Part shown: positions 1-7,559 of the stretch, piece by piece
How the letters are laid out: every line of letters begins with the position of its first letter
Numbering within the stretch: position 1 is the first letter of the stretch
The notes under the pieces: generated by a model
The model's database searches: none
Seen by the model: only the letters and a program-made list of their open reading frames with translations
What the model was told of the DNA's origin: nothing
Translations under genes and position numbers: made by a program
Source of the DNA: Oscillospiraceae bacterium
Lineage (GTDB): Bacteria; Bacillota; Clostridia; Oscillospirales; Ruminococcaceae
NCBI GenBank assembly: GCA_003531585.1
Contig: DQFX01000020.1
Coordinates: forward strand, 1 to 10,036
Length of the DNA: 10,036 nucleotides
Direction: 5' to 3'

Positions 1-105
1 GGGGCTTAACTATATCATACAAGTGGTAAAATGAAACATAATAAATGTTTTTCAAAAATTCAAATCCCGGTTTGCCGCATAACCATGCGGGTTCGTGGGT
101 TTGCA
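1..105 (+). promoter_or_regulatory. Leader of CRISPR array 1 (5' end cut by window)
   Basis: AT-rich leader directly upstream of the first intact repeat; its 3' part (about 43-105) closely matches the leaders of arrays 2 and 3. The most conserved stretch is GTTTGCCGCATAACCATGC at 70-88. CCGCAT (75-80) and ATGCGG (85-90) form a perfect 6-bp stem with an AACC loop, 15 bp from the repeat. TATCAT at 13-18 could be a -10 box, but its -35 would lie outside the window; the consensus promoter of the other two leaders is not preserved here. The degenerate repeats at the far end of the array confirm that this is the leader side. Confidence 0.85.
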
Positions 106-111
106 GTCTGA
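31..111 (+). CDS. Putative leader mini-ORF 1 (26 aa, stops inside first repeat)
   Basis: This frame runs ATG to TGA, and the TGA is bases 4-6 of the first CRISPR repeat (GTC TGA). The peptide contains KCFSKIQIPVCRITM and ends RGFAV. Frames of exactly the same length with similar peptides occur at 8329-8409 and 9775-9855. The upstream ribosome site is weaker here (AAGTGG) than in the other two. No known family is recognised and there is no signal peptide. Most differences between the three copies change the amino acid, which weakens the case for protein-level selection; the frame may be a by-product of leader DNA conservation. Listed because length, frame and stop position are kept in all three. 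Confidence 0.3.
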   Translation: MKHNKCFSKIQIPVCRITMRVRGFAV

Positions 112-429
112 ACCACCCCCTCACCGCGAGGTGATTGAAACTACTCATTGTGCTGCCGAACTCCATCGACACATGTCTGAACCACCCCCTCACCGCGAGG
201 TGATTGAAACTTATTCCCGCAAGCACTCCACCTAGAGGAAAGCCGCCGCGTCTGAACCACCCCCTCACCGCGAGGTGATTGAAACTCCGTCCATCTTAGC
301 GCCGCAGTTCGGGCAGAACTGGTCTGAACCACCCCCACACCGCGAGGTGATTGAAACCCCTGTACGAGGCGCTTCTGCTTATCGCTAAGCTGGGTCTGAA
401 CCACCCCATCACCGCAAGGTGCTTGAAAC
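106..429 (+). CRISPR. CRISPR array 1: five 36-bp repeats, four spacers
   Basis: Repeats lie at 106-141, 175-210, 250-285, 322-357 and 394-429, with spacers of 33, 39, 36 and 36 bp. The repeat begins GTCTGAACCACCCCC and ends GGTGATTGAAAC. Internal arms TCACC and GGTGA around GCGA form the small stem read by Cas6; cutting after repeat base 28 would leave the 8-nt tag ATTGAAAC. Repeats 1-3 are identical, repeat 4 has one change (T16A) and repeat 5 has three, so decay is at the leader-distal end and transcription runs on the + strand. The T16A change matches the base found in array 3 repeats. Confidence 0.98.
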
Positions 430-433
430 CCCA

Positions 434-475
434 CCCCGATATTCGGCAAATGTAACGAACATCGGGGGATTTTTT
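434..475 (+). terminator. Rho-independent terminator after array 1
   Basis: CCCCGAT (434-440) pairs perfectly with ATCGGGG (461-467). TTCG (442-445) and CGAA (456-459) extend the stem inward after one mismatch. A T-run (470-475) follows after GA. It sits 4 bp past the last repeat, so it should end array 1 transcription and separate it from the cas operon promoter. Confidence 0.8.
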
Positions 476-505
476 ATCCACTTTTTACAACATTCCCCAA
501 AAATA

Positions 506-534
506 TTGACAAAAATTGTCGAATGTGATAAAAT
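506..534 (+). promoter_or_regulatory. Promoter of the effector operon
   Basis: TTGACA (506-511), a 17-bp spacer and TAAAAT (529-534), preceded by TGA, an extended -10 of TGn form. Transcription should start near 541, leaving about 60 nt of 5' UTR before cas10. A 5-bp dyad, GACAA (508-512) and TTGTC (516-520), overlaps the -35 box and could be a small operator, though AT-rich DNA gives such dyads by chance. The same hexamers with the same spacing drive arrays 2 and 3. Confidence 0.8.
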
Positions 535-559
535 GCTGGTTGACAAGAACAATAATTCA

Positions 560-583
560 CCGCCCGGAAATCTCCCGGCGCGG
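560..583 (+). other. GC-rich hairpin in the cas10 5' UTR
   Basis: CCGC-CCGG (560-567) can pair with CCGG-C-GCGG (575-583), giving eight base pairs with one bulged C and a 7-nt loop. It ends 8 nt before the GGAG ribosome site (592-595) of cas10, so it could influence initiation or mRNA stability. It is not followed by a T-run and is not a terminator. No riboswitch family is recognised. Confidence 0.4.
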
Positions 584-600
584 AAAAGAACGGAGTTGAT

Positions 601-2052
601 ATGATGGCAGAAACCGGATACGGCTGCGTGACTGCGCTTTACGACTGCCGCAGCAAACAGGAATACATCTACCGCACCAACAGGATACGCGAGATCTCCG
701 GCGGCTCGGAGCTTCTGGCAAACGTCTACGGAATGTTCTTCAGAGCCGCAGAAAAGAAGGGACTCCGCATAAATTCGGACTGGCGCAGCGGCGCGGAATT
801 TTCCGTGAAAGCATTTGCGGAAAGCGGCTTCGACGGCGAAGTGATATATGAGGGCGGAGGAAATCTCTTTATCATGTACAAAAGCCGTGAGACCTATATC
901 CGTGCTAACCGCATTTTCTCCCGCATGCTGCTGGAAAAGACCTATACAATATCCGTTATAGCCTCCTGCGTTGACACCACCGATAATTTCAAGGAGGACC
1001 GCAAGCGCCTTTATAAGGAAAACAGCCGGATAAAGTCCACCGACTGGATATCTGTTCCCTGCAATACCCTGCCGATAACACAGGTAGACAGGGATACTTT
1101 TATGCCCATCGTAAAGAAAGAGGACAACTGCTCACTTTCCCGGGAGAGCGTGCTGAAACGCAAGGCTTTTGAGAAGTCCGCAGAGGTCGGCGAGATGTTC
1201 CTTGACGATATCTCCGGCGAGGAAAACAAGGGTACCGAAAGCCTGCTTGCCGTTATCTATGTTGACGGCAACGCAATGGGCAAAAAGGTAAAGGCGTGCA
1301 CCGAGAACATCAGCGGCTACACGGAATGCACTTCAGCGCTCCGGAGGTTCTCCATAAGCACGGACAAGTCATTCGTGGAGCGCCCGATAAGCGCTATAAA
1401 GGCAAAGCTCGCCGAACGGACCGATGGCAGGCACAAGTTCCGCAGAGTTATCGCCGGCGGCGACGAGATAACCCTGATATGCAACGCAAGAGCGGCGCTC
1501 GATGTCGTGACCGCATATTTCAGCGCGCTCGACGAGGAAAACCGCTCCCTGCCTGACGACCAGAAGAATTACGCCTGCGCGGGCATCGCGATAGCGCACA
1601 GCCATGCGCCGTTCTCCGATGTTTACGAGATCGCGGAACAGTGCTGCGAATCCGGAAAAAAGAAGTCAAGAGCGCAGGACAGCCGTGTGAATTACGTAGA
1701 TTTCCACTTCTGCCGTTCTGGTATCACAAACGATATGGAAACTATCCGCGAAACGCAGGAGGACGGTCTGACTGCGCGGCCGTATGAGGTTTCGGCTGAA
1801 CTGAGCGAGTTCATCAGCGCCGGACAGCGTCTGAGCGCCATCGGCAGAGCCAACATAAAGGACCTTGCGGCGGCAATGATAAAGGGCGATTCCTGCTACC
1901 GCTTCGAGGTGGAGCGGATAAAGTCCAGATACCCCGCCGCCGGGCTTGACAGCGGCGATGAAAAGCTCCGTAAACTCATTTTCGATATCGCGCAGGTTTA
2001 CGATATCTGGTTTGCGAAAACTGAAACCGATGAACAGGAGGCGTCCGAATGA
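601..2052 (+). CDS. cas10: Mini-Cas10, palm-domain large subunit without HD domain
   Basis: Large subunit of the type III effector complex. The 483-aa protein begins directly with a palm-like domain (IYRTNRIREISGG near residues 23-35; EGGGNLF at 84-90). A second palm follows, with YVDGNAMGK (residues 220-228) and AGGDE (285-289). No N-terminal HD nuclease motif is visible, and length is well below the 750-plus residues usual for Csm1/Cmr2. The catalytic GGDD of Cas10 is GGDE here, a conservative change, so cyclic oligoadenylate synthesis is possible but unproven. The C-terminal part (about 380-475) looks helical, like a Cas10 D4 domain. First gene of the operon. GGAG at 592-595 serves ATG 601 or the adjacent ATG 604; 604 has the better spacing. 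Its stop overlaps the next start (ATGA). Family call is confident; loss of HD is inferred from the sequence alone. Confidence 0.9.
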   Translation: MMAETGYGCVTALYDCRSKQEYIYRTNRIREISGGSELLANVYGMFFRAAEKKGLRINSDWRSGAEFSVKAFAESGFDGEVIYEGGGNLFIMYKSRETYIRANRIFSRMLLEKTYTISVIASCVDTTDNFKEDRKRLYKENSRIKSTDWISVPCNTLPITQVDRDTFMPIVKKEDNCSLSRESVLKRKAFEKSAEVGEMFLDDISGEENKGTESLLAVIYVDGNAMGKKVKACTENISGYTECTSALRRFSISTDKSFVERPISAIKAKLAERTDGRHKFRRVIAGGDEITLICNARAALDVVTAYFSALDEENRSLPDDQKNYACAGIAIAHSHAPFSDVYEIAEQCCESGKKKSRAQDSRVNYVDFHFCRSGITNDMETIRETQEDGLTARPYEVSAELSEFISAGQRLSAIGRANIKDLAAAMIKGDSCYRFEVERIKSRYPAAGLDSGDEKLRKLIFDIAQVYDIWFAKTETDEQEASE

Positions 2053-3992
2053 ACTGTGAATTAAGAATAACGCTGAAATCGGATATGTGTTCTGCAAGCG
2101 GGGACGGTTTCTCTCTGTCGATAGATACCGATGTCAGCTATGACAGCCACGGTTTACCGGTGATACCCTCAAGGCGCATAAAGGGCTGTATGCTGGAGTC
2201 CGCAAAATACATAGGCGCACAGAATATCGGCGGGATATTCGGCGTTTCCGGCACCAGCCGCGGCTCGCTGAGAATAGGGAACGCAGTTCCGGAGGGCTAC
2301 GCTTCCCTATGCACGGAGGCTGAAAATTCCGGGAAGAACGCACAGCAGATACTCGCGCTGTTCACTTCTGTGAAAGCTTCCACCGCCATCGAGGACGACA
2401 CGGCAAAAAATGAGAGCCTGCGCTTCATGCGCGCTGTGAACCACTATTCGCCTTTTGACGGGTCGGAGATGGTTTTCACCGCGCCGATTGAAATAGAAGA
2501 TAAGTATTTTGACGAGCTTTCGAGAATATGCAGGGCTGTCCGGAATATCGGCTACAAGCGCACCCGCGGATTCGGCGCGGTCAGGTGCGAGCTTTTAAGG
2601 TCGGAGCAGTCCTGCGTAAGTACCATTTCCGGAAAGATAACAGATGATGAAGCAACCTACGAGCTTCGGTATTCCGTCCGCAACGAATCCGCGCTGATGC
2701 TGCCGGGAAGCAGTTCTTCTGAAACCGCCGACTATATCAGCGGAACTTCCATTATGGGTTTCTTTGCAAATCAGTATCTGAAAAATCACTCTGACGACAG
2801 CGATTTTGAGGAAATGTTCCTCAGGCATGGTGTGATTTTCTCGAATCTGTATATCACCTCGCCAGAGGGAACAGCCGCGCTCCCCGCGCCTGCCGCTATT
2901 GCTAAGGATAAAACTCAGTCAGCTGAACATGGGACTGTTTATGAGAATCTTCTTACAGTCGGCGAAAATCACGGCAGGATACTGAAGCCGCTGAAAAGCG
3001 GATATTTCGCGACGGGTAAGGAAGTAAAAGTCCAGACCGAGACGGTATATCATCACATCACCGGAGATGACAGCACTCTTTACACCCAGACGTGTATCTG
3101 TCCCGGACAGGTGTTCAGCGGAACTGTTACCGGAAAGGGAAAATACCTGCGTAACATTGCGGAAGCACTCTCCGGCGGCGTTGTGACCGTTGGCAGGAGC
3201 AAGACCGCGCAGTACGCGGAATGCAGCGTTCTGTACGCTGAGCTTAGACTGCTGGAGCAGAAGCAGATAAGCGTTTCCGGCGGCGAAAGGATCGCGGCGG
3301 TGTTCTGCTCTGACGCGCTTTTCACTGACGACTGCGGAAGCTATACGACTGATTTCGCAGAGGTTTGCTGTCAGCTCGGAATAAAGAACGCCGATACCGA
3401 TAAGTCGTTCATGAAATATAAGACGATCATGGGCTATATGTCCGCGGGTAACTACAAGAAACCGCATATCCGTGCGATCGCCGCAGGGAGTACGATATGC
3501 TTCACGGCTGAGAGCGTCTGCACACTGCCGGAGTATGCGTATTTCGGCGCAAAGAACGGCGAGGGCTTCGGAATGGTTCGCTTTGTAAAGGCGGACGAGC
3601 TTATGAAACTCGGAGAAAGCGTATCTGCTTCCGGAAAGGTAAATGCGGAGACAGACGGCAGGCTGACCAAACTCCTCAAAAAGAACGATACGACTGAAGA
3701 AATGCGCAGTTCCGCCATCGACTATGCGCTCAGCAACAGAAGCGCGCTTGTCGGGCTGAGTTCCTCGTTTGTCGGCAGAGTATTGCTGATGATACGGCAG
3801 GCGGGCGATTTCAACGACCTTATAAAGCGGATAGACTCCGTCAAGACAGAGGCAAAAAAGAAAAAGGCGCACGATATCGCAATGACCGCCGAAAAATACA
3901 AATATAACGAGGACTGGCGCGAGTATCTCGAAACCGTGTTCCTGCTGGGTAAATACTTCCTCAGAACGGCTGACAGAAAGGAGGAAGAATAA
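2049..3992 (+). CDS. Cas7-Cas5-Cas11-like fused RAMP protein
   Basis: Backbone subunit of the effector, 647 aa, apparently three units in one chain. Residues 1-200 are a Csm3/Cas7-like RAMP: IDTDVSYDSHGLPVIP places D26 at the Csm3 target-RNA cleavage position, and GYKRTRGFG (168-176) is the glycine-rich loop. Residues about 205-405 resemble Csx10/Cas5 (ISGTSIMGFF, then GRSKT at 382-386 in a G-rich loop). A third RAMP-like stretch follows, and residues 550-645 are almost entirely charged helix, fitting a Cas11 small subunit. No separate cas11 or cas5 gene exists in the window, which supports the fusion reading. In III-Dv complexes such a fusion is known; the domain limits here are estimates. 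AGGAGG (2036-2041) lies 7 nt before the ATG, which overlaps the cas10 stop, implying coupled translation. Confidence 0.75.
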   Translation: MNCELRITLKSDMCSASGDGFSLSIDTDVSYDSHGLPVIPSRRIKGCMLESAKYIGAQNIGGIFGVSGTSRGSLRIGNAVPEGYASLCTEAENSGKNAQQILALFTSVKASTAIEDDTAKNESLRFMRAVNHYSPFDGSEMVFTAPIEIEDKYFDELSRICRAVRNIGYKRTRGFGAVRCELLRSEQSCVSTISGKITDDEATYELRYSVRNESALMLPGSSSSETADYISGTSIMGFFANQYLKNHSDDSDFEEMFLRHGVIFSNLYITSPEGTAALPAPAAIAKDKTQSAEHGTVYENLLTVGENHGRILKPLKSGYFATGKEVKVQTETVYHHITGDDSTLYTQTCICPGQVFSGTVTGKGKYLRNIAEALSGGVVTVGRSKTAQYAECSVLYAELRLLEQKQISVSGGERIAAVFCSDALFTDDCGSYTTDFAEVCCQLGIKNADTDKSFMKYKTIMGYMSAGNYKKPHIRAIAAGSTICFTAESVCTLPEYAYFGAKNGEGFGMVRFVKADELMKLGESVSASGKVNAETDGRLTKLLKKNDTTEEMRSSAIDYALSNRSALVGLSSSFVGRVLLMIRQAGDFNDLIKRIDSVKTEAKKKKAHDIAMTAEKYKYNEDWREYLETVFLLGKYFLRTADRKEEE

Positions 3993-3994
3993 CA

Positions 3995-5203
3995 ATGGAG
4001 CGTGTATATTACAGGTATATTTTCAGACTGAAAAGCCCGCTGGCGCTCGGTTCGGGGATAAGCGACAATACCGATTCTGACGTTCTCCTTGACAGCCGCG
4101 GTGTTCCGTATATTCCGGCTACCTCAATTGCCGGAGTGATCCGTCACAGCGTTGACGAGGATACTGCCAGAGAGCTTTTCGGAACTATCCAGAACGGCAG
4201 CGGCGAGATGAGCAAAGTGCTGACCTACGACGCAGTCTGCACCGGAGAAAACGCCGTATCTGTACGCGACAGCGTAAGGCTGAACAACAAGGTGGCGGAG
4301 GACACAGGAAAGTTCGATTTTGAGGCGGTTGAGACCGGAGCGGAGTTCAGAGGCTATATCGAGCTTGCGGACTGCGGAGCTGACGGCGACAGCGTAATTA
4401 ACGAAGCATTCCAGAAGATAAACGCAGGTCTGCTGAGATTCGGTCACAAGACGACAAGAGGGTACGGAACGGTCGCTGTTGAGGGACTCCAGCGCATAGG
4501 ATTCAGCGATGCAGACGACTGGCTCGATTTCGATATGTTCGACGATGAGTGCTGGAAAAACGCTCAGGCTGTGGAACTGACGAAGCCCTCCGACCTCACG
4601 GGAATAACGCTTTCGCTGAAACAGCGGGGCGGTATTTCGATACGCAGGTATTCCACGGATGTTTCTGACGGAGAGAATGCAGCGCCAGACTACGAGCAGC
4701 TTTCCCTGCGCAGCGGAGTTCCGGTGATACCCGGTACAAGCTGGGCGGGCGCATTCCGGGCAAGATTCTGCGAGTTCGCAGGAGAAGAGAAAGCTGACGG
4801 GCTTTTCGGTCATATCGAGGAAAACGTCAAGCAGGCGAGGAATAAGAAGTCTGCCATATATTTCAGCGAAAGTATGCTTGACGGCGGTTACTACAAGACC
4901 GTTACGAGAAATTCCATCGACAGATTCACCTCTGGCACGAACGACGGCGCACTGTACACGGAGAAAACCTATTACGGCGGAAGCACAGAGCTTGAACTGC
5001 TGTTCACGGAAAAGCAGTCCGACGATGTAAAGCGTGCTGTCCTCGCAGTAATAGCCGACCTTGACAACGGCTTCCTGTCCGTTGGCGGACTGACCTCGGT
5101 AGGGCGCGGAATTTTCTCGGTTGAAAAGCTCTGTATCAACGGTCAGGACATGATAGAGAGCTTCAGAAATTATGATTTTGACAAGCTGCTGGAGGTGTGG
5201 TAA
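3995..5203 (+). CDS. Double Cas7 (Cas7-2x) RAMP protein
   Basis: Two Cas7/Csm3-like RAMP units in tandem, 402 aa, expected to occupy two positions along the crRNA. Unit 1 has DSDVLLDSRGVPYIP with D27 at the Csm3 cleavage position and GHKTTRGYG (150-158) as glycine-rich loop. Unit 2 has PDYEQLSLRSGVPVIPG with D232 at the matching position and GGLTSVGRG (364-372). Spacing from each Asp to the following IP is 14 residues in both units and in the preceding fusion protein, so all three sites look competent for RNA cleavage at about 6-nt steps, as in other type III complexes. The gene follows 2 nt after the upstream stop. AAGGAGG (3978-3984) is the ribosome site. The stop overlaps the next ATG (TAATG). 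Confidence 0.8.
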   Translation: MERVYYRYIFRLKSPLALGSGISDNTDSDVLLDSRGVPYIPATSIAGVIRHSVDEDTARELFGTIQNGSGEMSKVLTYDAVCTGENAVSVRDSVRLNNKVAEDTGKFDFEAVETGAEFRGYIELADCGADGDSVINEAFQKINAGLLRFGHKTTRGYGTVAVEGLQRIGFSDADDWLDFDMFDDECWKNAQAVELTKPSDLTGITLSLKQRGGISIRRYSTDVSDGENAAPDYEQLSLRSGVPVIPGTSWAGAFRARFCEFAGEEKADGLFGHIEENVKQARNKKSAIYFSESMLDGGYYKTVTRNSIDRFTSGTNDGALYTEKTYYGGSTELELLFTEKQSDDVKRAVLAVIADLDNGFLSVGGLTSVGRGIFSVEKLCINGQDMIESFRNYDFDKLLEVW

Positions 5204-5706
5204 TGTACGATTTTATCTGTGAAAACGGCAGGGTCGAGGACTCCGGACTTGAGGCGCTCCTTAACTCAAAGGCGCAGTCCGGAATGATATCCTACCGCCA
5301 GTATACCACCGGGATATTCTGCGATGGATTCAGCGGCACAGTAGATGACGCGGCGCATCTTCTTGAAATACGGCTGTTCAATGAGAACGCGGAGATAAGT
5401 GCTTCCCGCCCGGAAATCGGAATGCCGTTCACATGGCGCATTATCGACGACAGTAAGTTCCGCGAAGCGCTTTCCGGCGACGAAACATTCGAGGACAGAA
5501 CATACACCGAACAGCAGTATCTTGATATCGACTCCACTAAATCGTACGGCAGGAATTATATTGCAACAGGCGGCGGGCATTACACGCTCCCGGTGGAGAA
5601 CGCTGAAAAGCTGGAGATACGGAACTACTGCATTTATGACGATAACGGCATACTGAAAATAGTGGATCTCAGGATAGTGCGTATCCTTGCGAAAGGAGAA
5701 CAGTAA
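5203..5706 (+). CDS. csx19: Csx19-like protein (TIGR03984-type)
   Basis: Small (167 aa) predicted soluble protein with no RAMP glycine-rich loop and no catalytic motif. Features that suggest Csx19 are EIRLFNENAEI, the TYTEQQYLDI segment and the C-terminal beta-rich RNYCIYDDNGILKIVDLRI. Csx19 is a III-D-specific subunit that packs against the RAMP backbone and has no known enzymatic role. Position between the double Cas7 and the large RAMP gene supports the call more than sequence does. I chose ATG 5203 (TAATG overlap, GGAGG at 5191-5195, 7-nt spacing) over the in-frame GTG at 5197, which sits too close to the ribosome site. It could instead be an unrelated small accessory subunit. Confidence 0.6.
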   Translation: MYDFICENGRVEDSGLEALLNSKAQSGMISYRQYTTGIFCDGFSGTVDDAAHLLEIRLFNENAEISASRPEIGMPFTWRIIDDSKFREALSGDETFEDRTYTEQQYLDIDSTKSYGRNYIATGGGHYTLPVENAEKLEIRNYCIYDDNGILKIVDLRIVRILAKGEQ

Positions 5707-7541
5707 TGGACGACAGATTTGTTAATCCTTACACCTTCGTCCCGCTCCCGAAAGGCGGCGCTAAGCGCAGCGACTGCACAGAGGCGACAGAGCCGGTTTT
5801 CAGCGGGGAGATAAAGTGCAGGCTCATCACAAAAACGCAGATAGCTGTGCCGGATATACTGAAAAATCCCGTTCCGGACAACGTGGAAAGAACCGAGCCA
5901 AAAGAATACGACTTCTTCACGCTTGACGGAAAAGCGGCTATCCCCGGCAGCGGCATACGCGGAGTTATTCGAAGCGTGTTTGAGGTGCTGACGGATTCCT
6001 GCATGCATCTTAACGATAAGGAAGATGATTATTTTCATACCAGAATGAATAAACCATATGCCGGAATTATTACTTACGACCCTGCAAGCAATAAATATTT
6101 CCTCCATAAATCGGAGCGGGTACGCGACAAGACAGGAAGTGATTATAAAACTGGGGATAAAGTCGTATTTAATTCAAAACCCGGAAAGAAGGGCGCTTCT
6201 GATTTGGTATCTGAATTTTTGACTTATGGCAGTTCAAACGGGGTTTATCTCAGACCGGACACGTTTGGAGAAGACAAAAAATCTAATCCCAGTGTATTCA
6301 AGTGGTTTGAAGACGAAGAAGATAAAAGCGAAATTGATGTCAAATTCGTTAAGCGTTTAAAGGCTAACGTTGAAATGTACAAGGGCAAACACAAGGGCGA
6401 TTACGAAAAGACAATAAATGAGATGGAAAACGGAGAAGGATGGCTTCCGGTGTGGTATTATCGGGATCCTGACACCGGATCTTTTTACTTTGCTCCCTCA
6501 CAGTGTTCAAGATCTGTTTTCAATAAAACATCGCATGATGTCGTTAAAGCCGCTAAAGTTAATGCGTGCGTCTCTCCTGAAAACTGCTGTGAAGCATGTG
6601 CGTTATTCGGATTTATTTCTAATGAGAATCACAATTCATTTAGTCGTGCAAGCCGTGTGAGATTTACAGACGCAGTATGTGATTCTACAGACTGTTTTGA
6701 TGGTCCATATCTGTTGCCTTTACTTGCTAATCCTCGTCTGTCATCGTTTGAGTTTTATCTCAGCGGAAATTATAATAAGAGAGAATGGAACAGGCTATAC
6801 GGTCCCGACAGCAGTAAAGTCACCATTGCCGGCAGAAAATTCTACTGGCACGCCCCGCAGAATGTCATCACCAGTGATGACGAGAAAGCTGAGGAGCAGC
6901 CTACGATGGCTGCCAGAATGCAGCTTGTCAAAAAAGGAATGGATTTTTCTTTCAGTGTATTTTTCGACCGAATAACAGAAAAGCAGCTTAGAAAGCTCGT
7001 ATTTGCACTTGACCTCGGTGAGAACTCTGACGATTCCCGGCGTTGCCACAAACTTGGGCATGGTAAGCCTGTCGGATTAGGGTCAGTAAAGATCATTGTA
7101 GATCAGATTATAACCAGGAGCTTTGTAGAAAATCACTATTCTCTGAACGATATAACTAAGAATATATTAAGTGAAGCGAACGAGGATATGTTCCCTAAAA
7201 CTCCTGTGCTCACTGCTTTTTTGGATAAGTTACTTGATTTGGATTATGTTGCAGGGTATGATGTGGATTATCCGCGCTTAAAGGAAGGTGGAGATGTTTT
7301 TAGCTGGTTTTCGGAAAACCGCGATCCGCTCGCAAGCAAAACGAACAAGTTTATAAAGGTTCAGGCTGAAAAAAGAATGGAAAGCTACAAGCGTCTTGAC
7401 AATAAAGGTTATATAATATACTACAACCACCTGCCCAGGATCACTGATCCGGATCCGTCTTTGCCAAGAAAGCCTAAACCAGGTCAGAATGGCGGAAAAA
7501 ATTCTGGTGGCAATAAAGACTCGTTAAATAACAGAAAATGA
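5706..7541 (+). CDS. Large RAMP protein, TIGR03986-type (Cas7 with insertion)
   Basis: 611-aa RAMP backbone subunit. It opens FVNPYTFVPLP, typical of the TIGR03986 family, followed by a Cas7 motif AAIPGSGIRGVIRS. A lysine- and glutamate-rich insertion spans about residues 125-250. Then come a cysteine cluster CCEACALFGF (294-303), SRASRVRF, and the glycine-rich loop GHGKPVGLG (451-459). The last 25 residues are a low-complexity G/N/K-rich tail. The cysteines could bind zinc, as in other Cas7 proteins. The Asp of the other Cas7 units is not cleanly aligned here, so a cleavage role is uncertain. From about 6005 to the stop the DNA is visibly AT-richer than the start and the flanking genes. TAATG overlap with the upstream gene; AAGGAG at 5693-5698 is the ribosome site. 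Confidence 0.8.
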   Translation: MDDRFVNPYTFVPLPKGGAKRSDCTEATEPVFSGEIKCRLITKTQIAVPDILKNPVPDNVERTEPKEYDFFTLDGKAAIPGSGIRGVIRSVFEVLTDSCMHLNDKEDDYFHTRMNKPYAGIITYDPASNKYFLHKSERVRDKTGSDYKTGDKVVFNSKPGKKGASDLVSEFLTYGSSNGVYLRPDTFGEDKKSNPSVFKWFEDEEDKSEIDVKFVKRLKANVEMYKGKHKGDYEKTINEMENGEGWLPVWYYRDPDTGSFYFAPSQCSRSVFNKTSHDVVKAAKVNACVSPENCCEACALFGFISNENHNSFSRASRVRFTDAVCDSTDCFDGPYLLPLLANPRLSSFEFYLSGNYNKREWNRLYGPDSSKVTIAGRKFYWHAPQNVITSDDEKAEEQPTMAARMQLVKKGMDFSFSVFFDRITEKQLRKLVFALDLGENSDDSRRCHKLGHGKPVGLGSVKIIVDQIITRSFVENHYSLNDITKNILSEANEDMFPKTPVLTAFLDKLLDLDYVAGYDVDYPRLKEGGDVFSWFSENRDPLASKTNKFIKVQAEKRMESYKRLDNKGYIIYYNHLPRITDPDPSLPRKPKPGQNGGKNSGGNKDSLNNRK

Positions 7542-7559
7542 TCATACGGGGGTGTCCTT

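Noticed and set aside
141..449. Antisense 102-aa frame through array 1
   Set aside because: It repeats the translation of CRISPR repeats (FQSPRGEGVVQT) and is not a gene.
540..545. Second TTGACA upstream of cas10
   Set aside because: No -10-like hexamer at 16-18 bp spacing; the promoter at 506-534 is far better.
419..604. 61-aa + strand frame from the last repeat into the cas10 start
   Set aside because: It runs through the terminator and operon promoter and has no ribosome site or known domain.
2919..3995. Long antisense reading frame (358 aa) opposite the Cas7-Cas5-Cas11 fusion gene
   Set aside because: The sense frame carries recognisable RAMP motifs and a good ribosome site; the antisense frame has no recognisable domain and results from GC-biased third codon positions.
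4124..4813. 229-aa antisense frame opposite the double Cas7 gene
   Set aside because: Shadow of a well-supported sense gene with no domain of its own.
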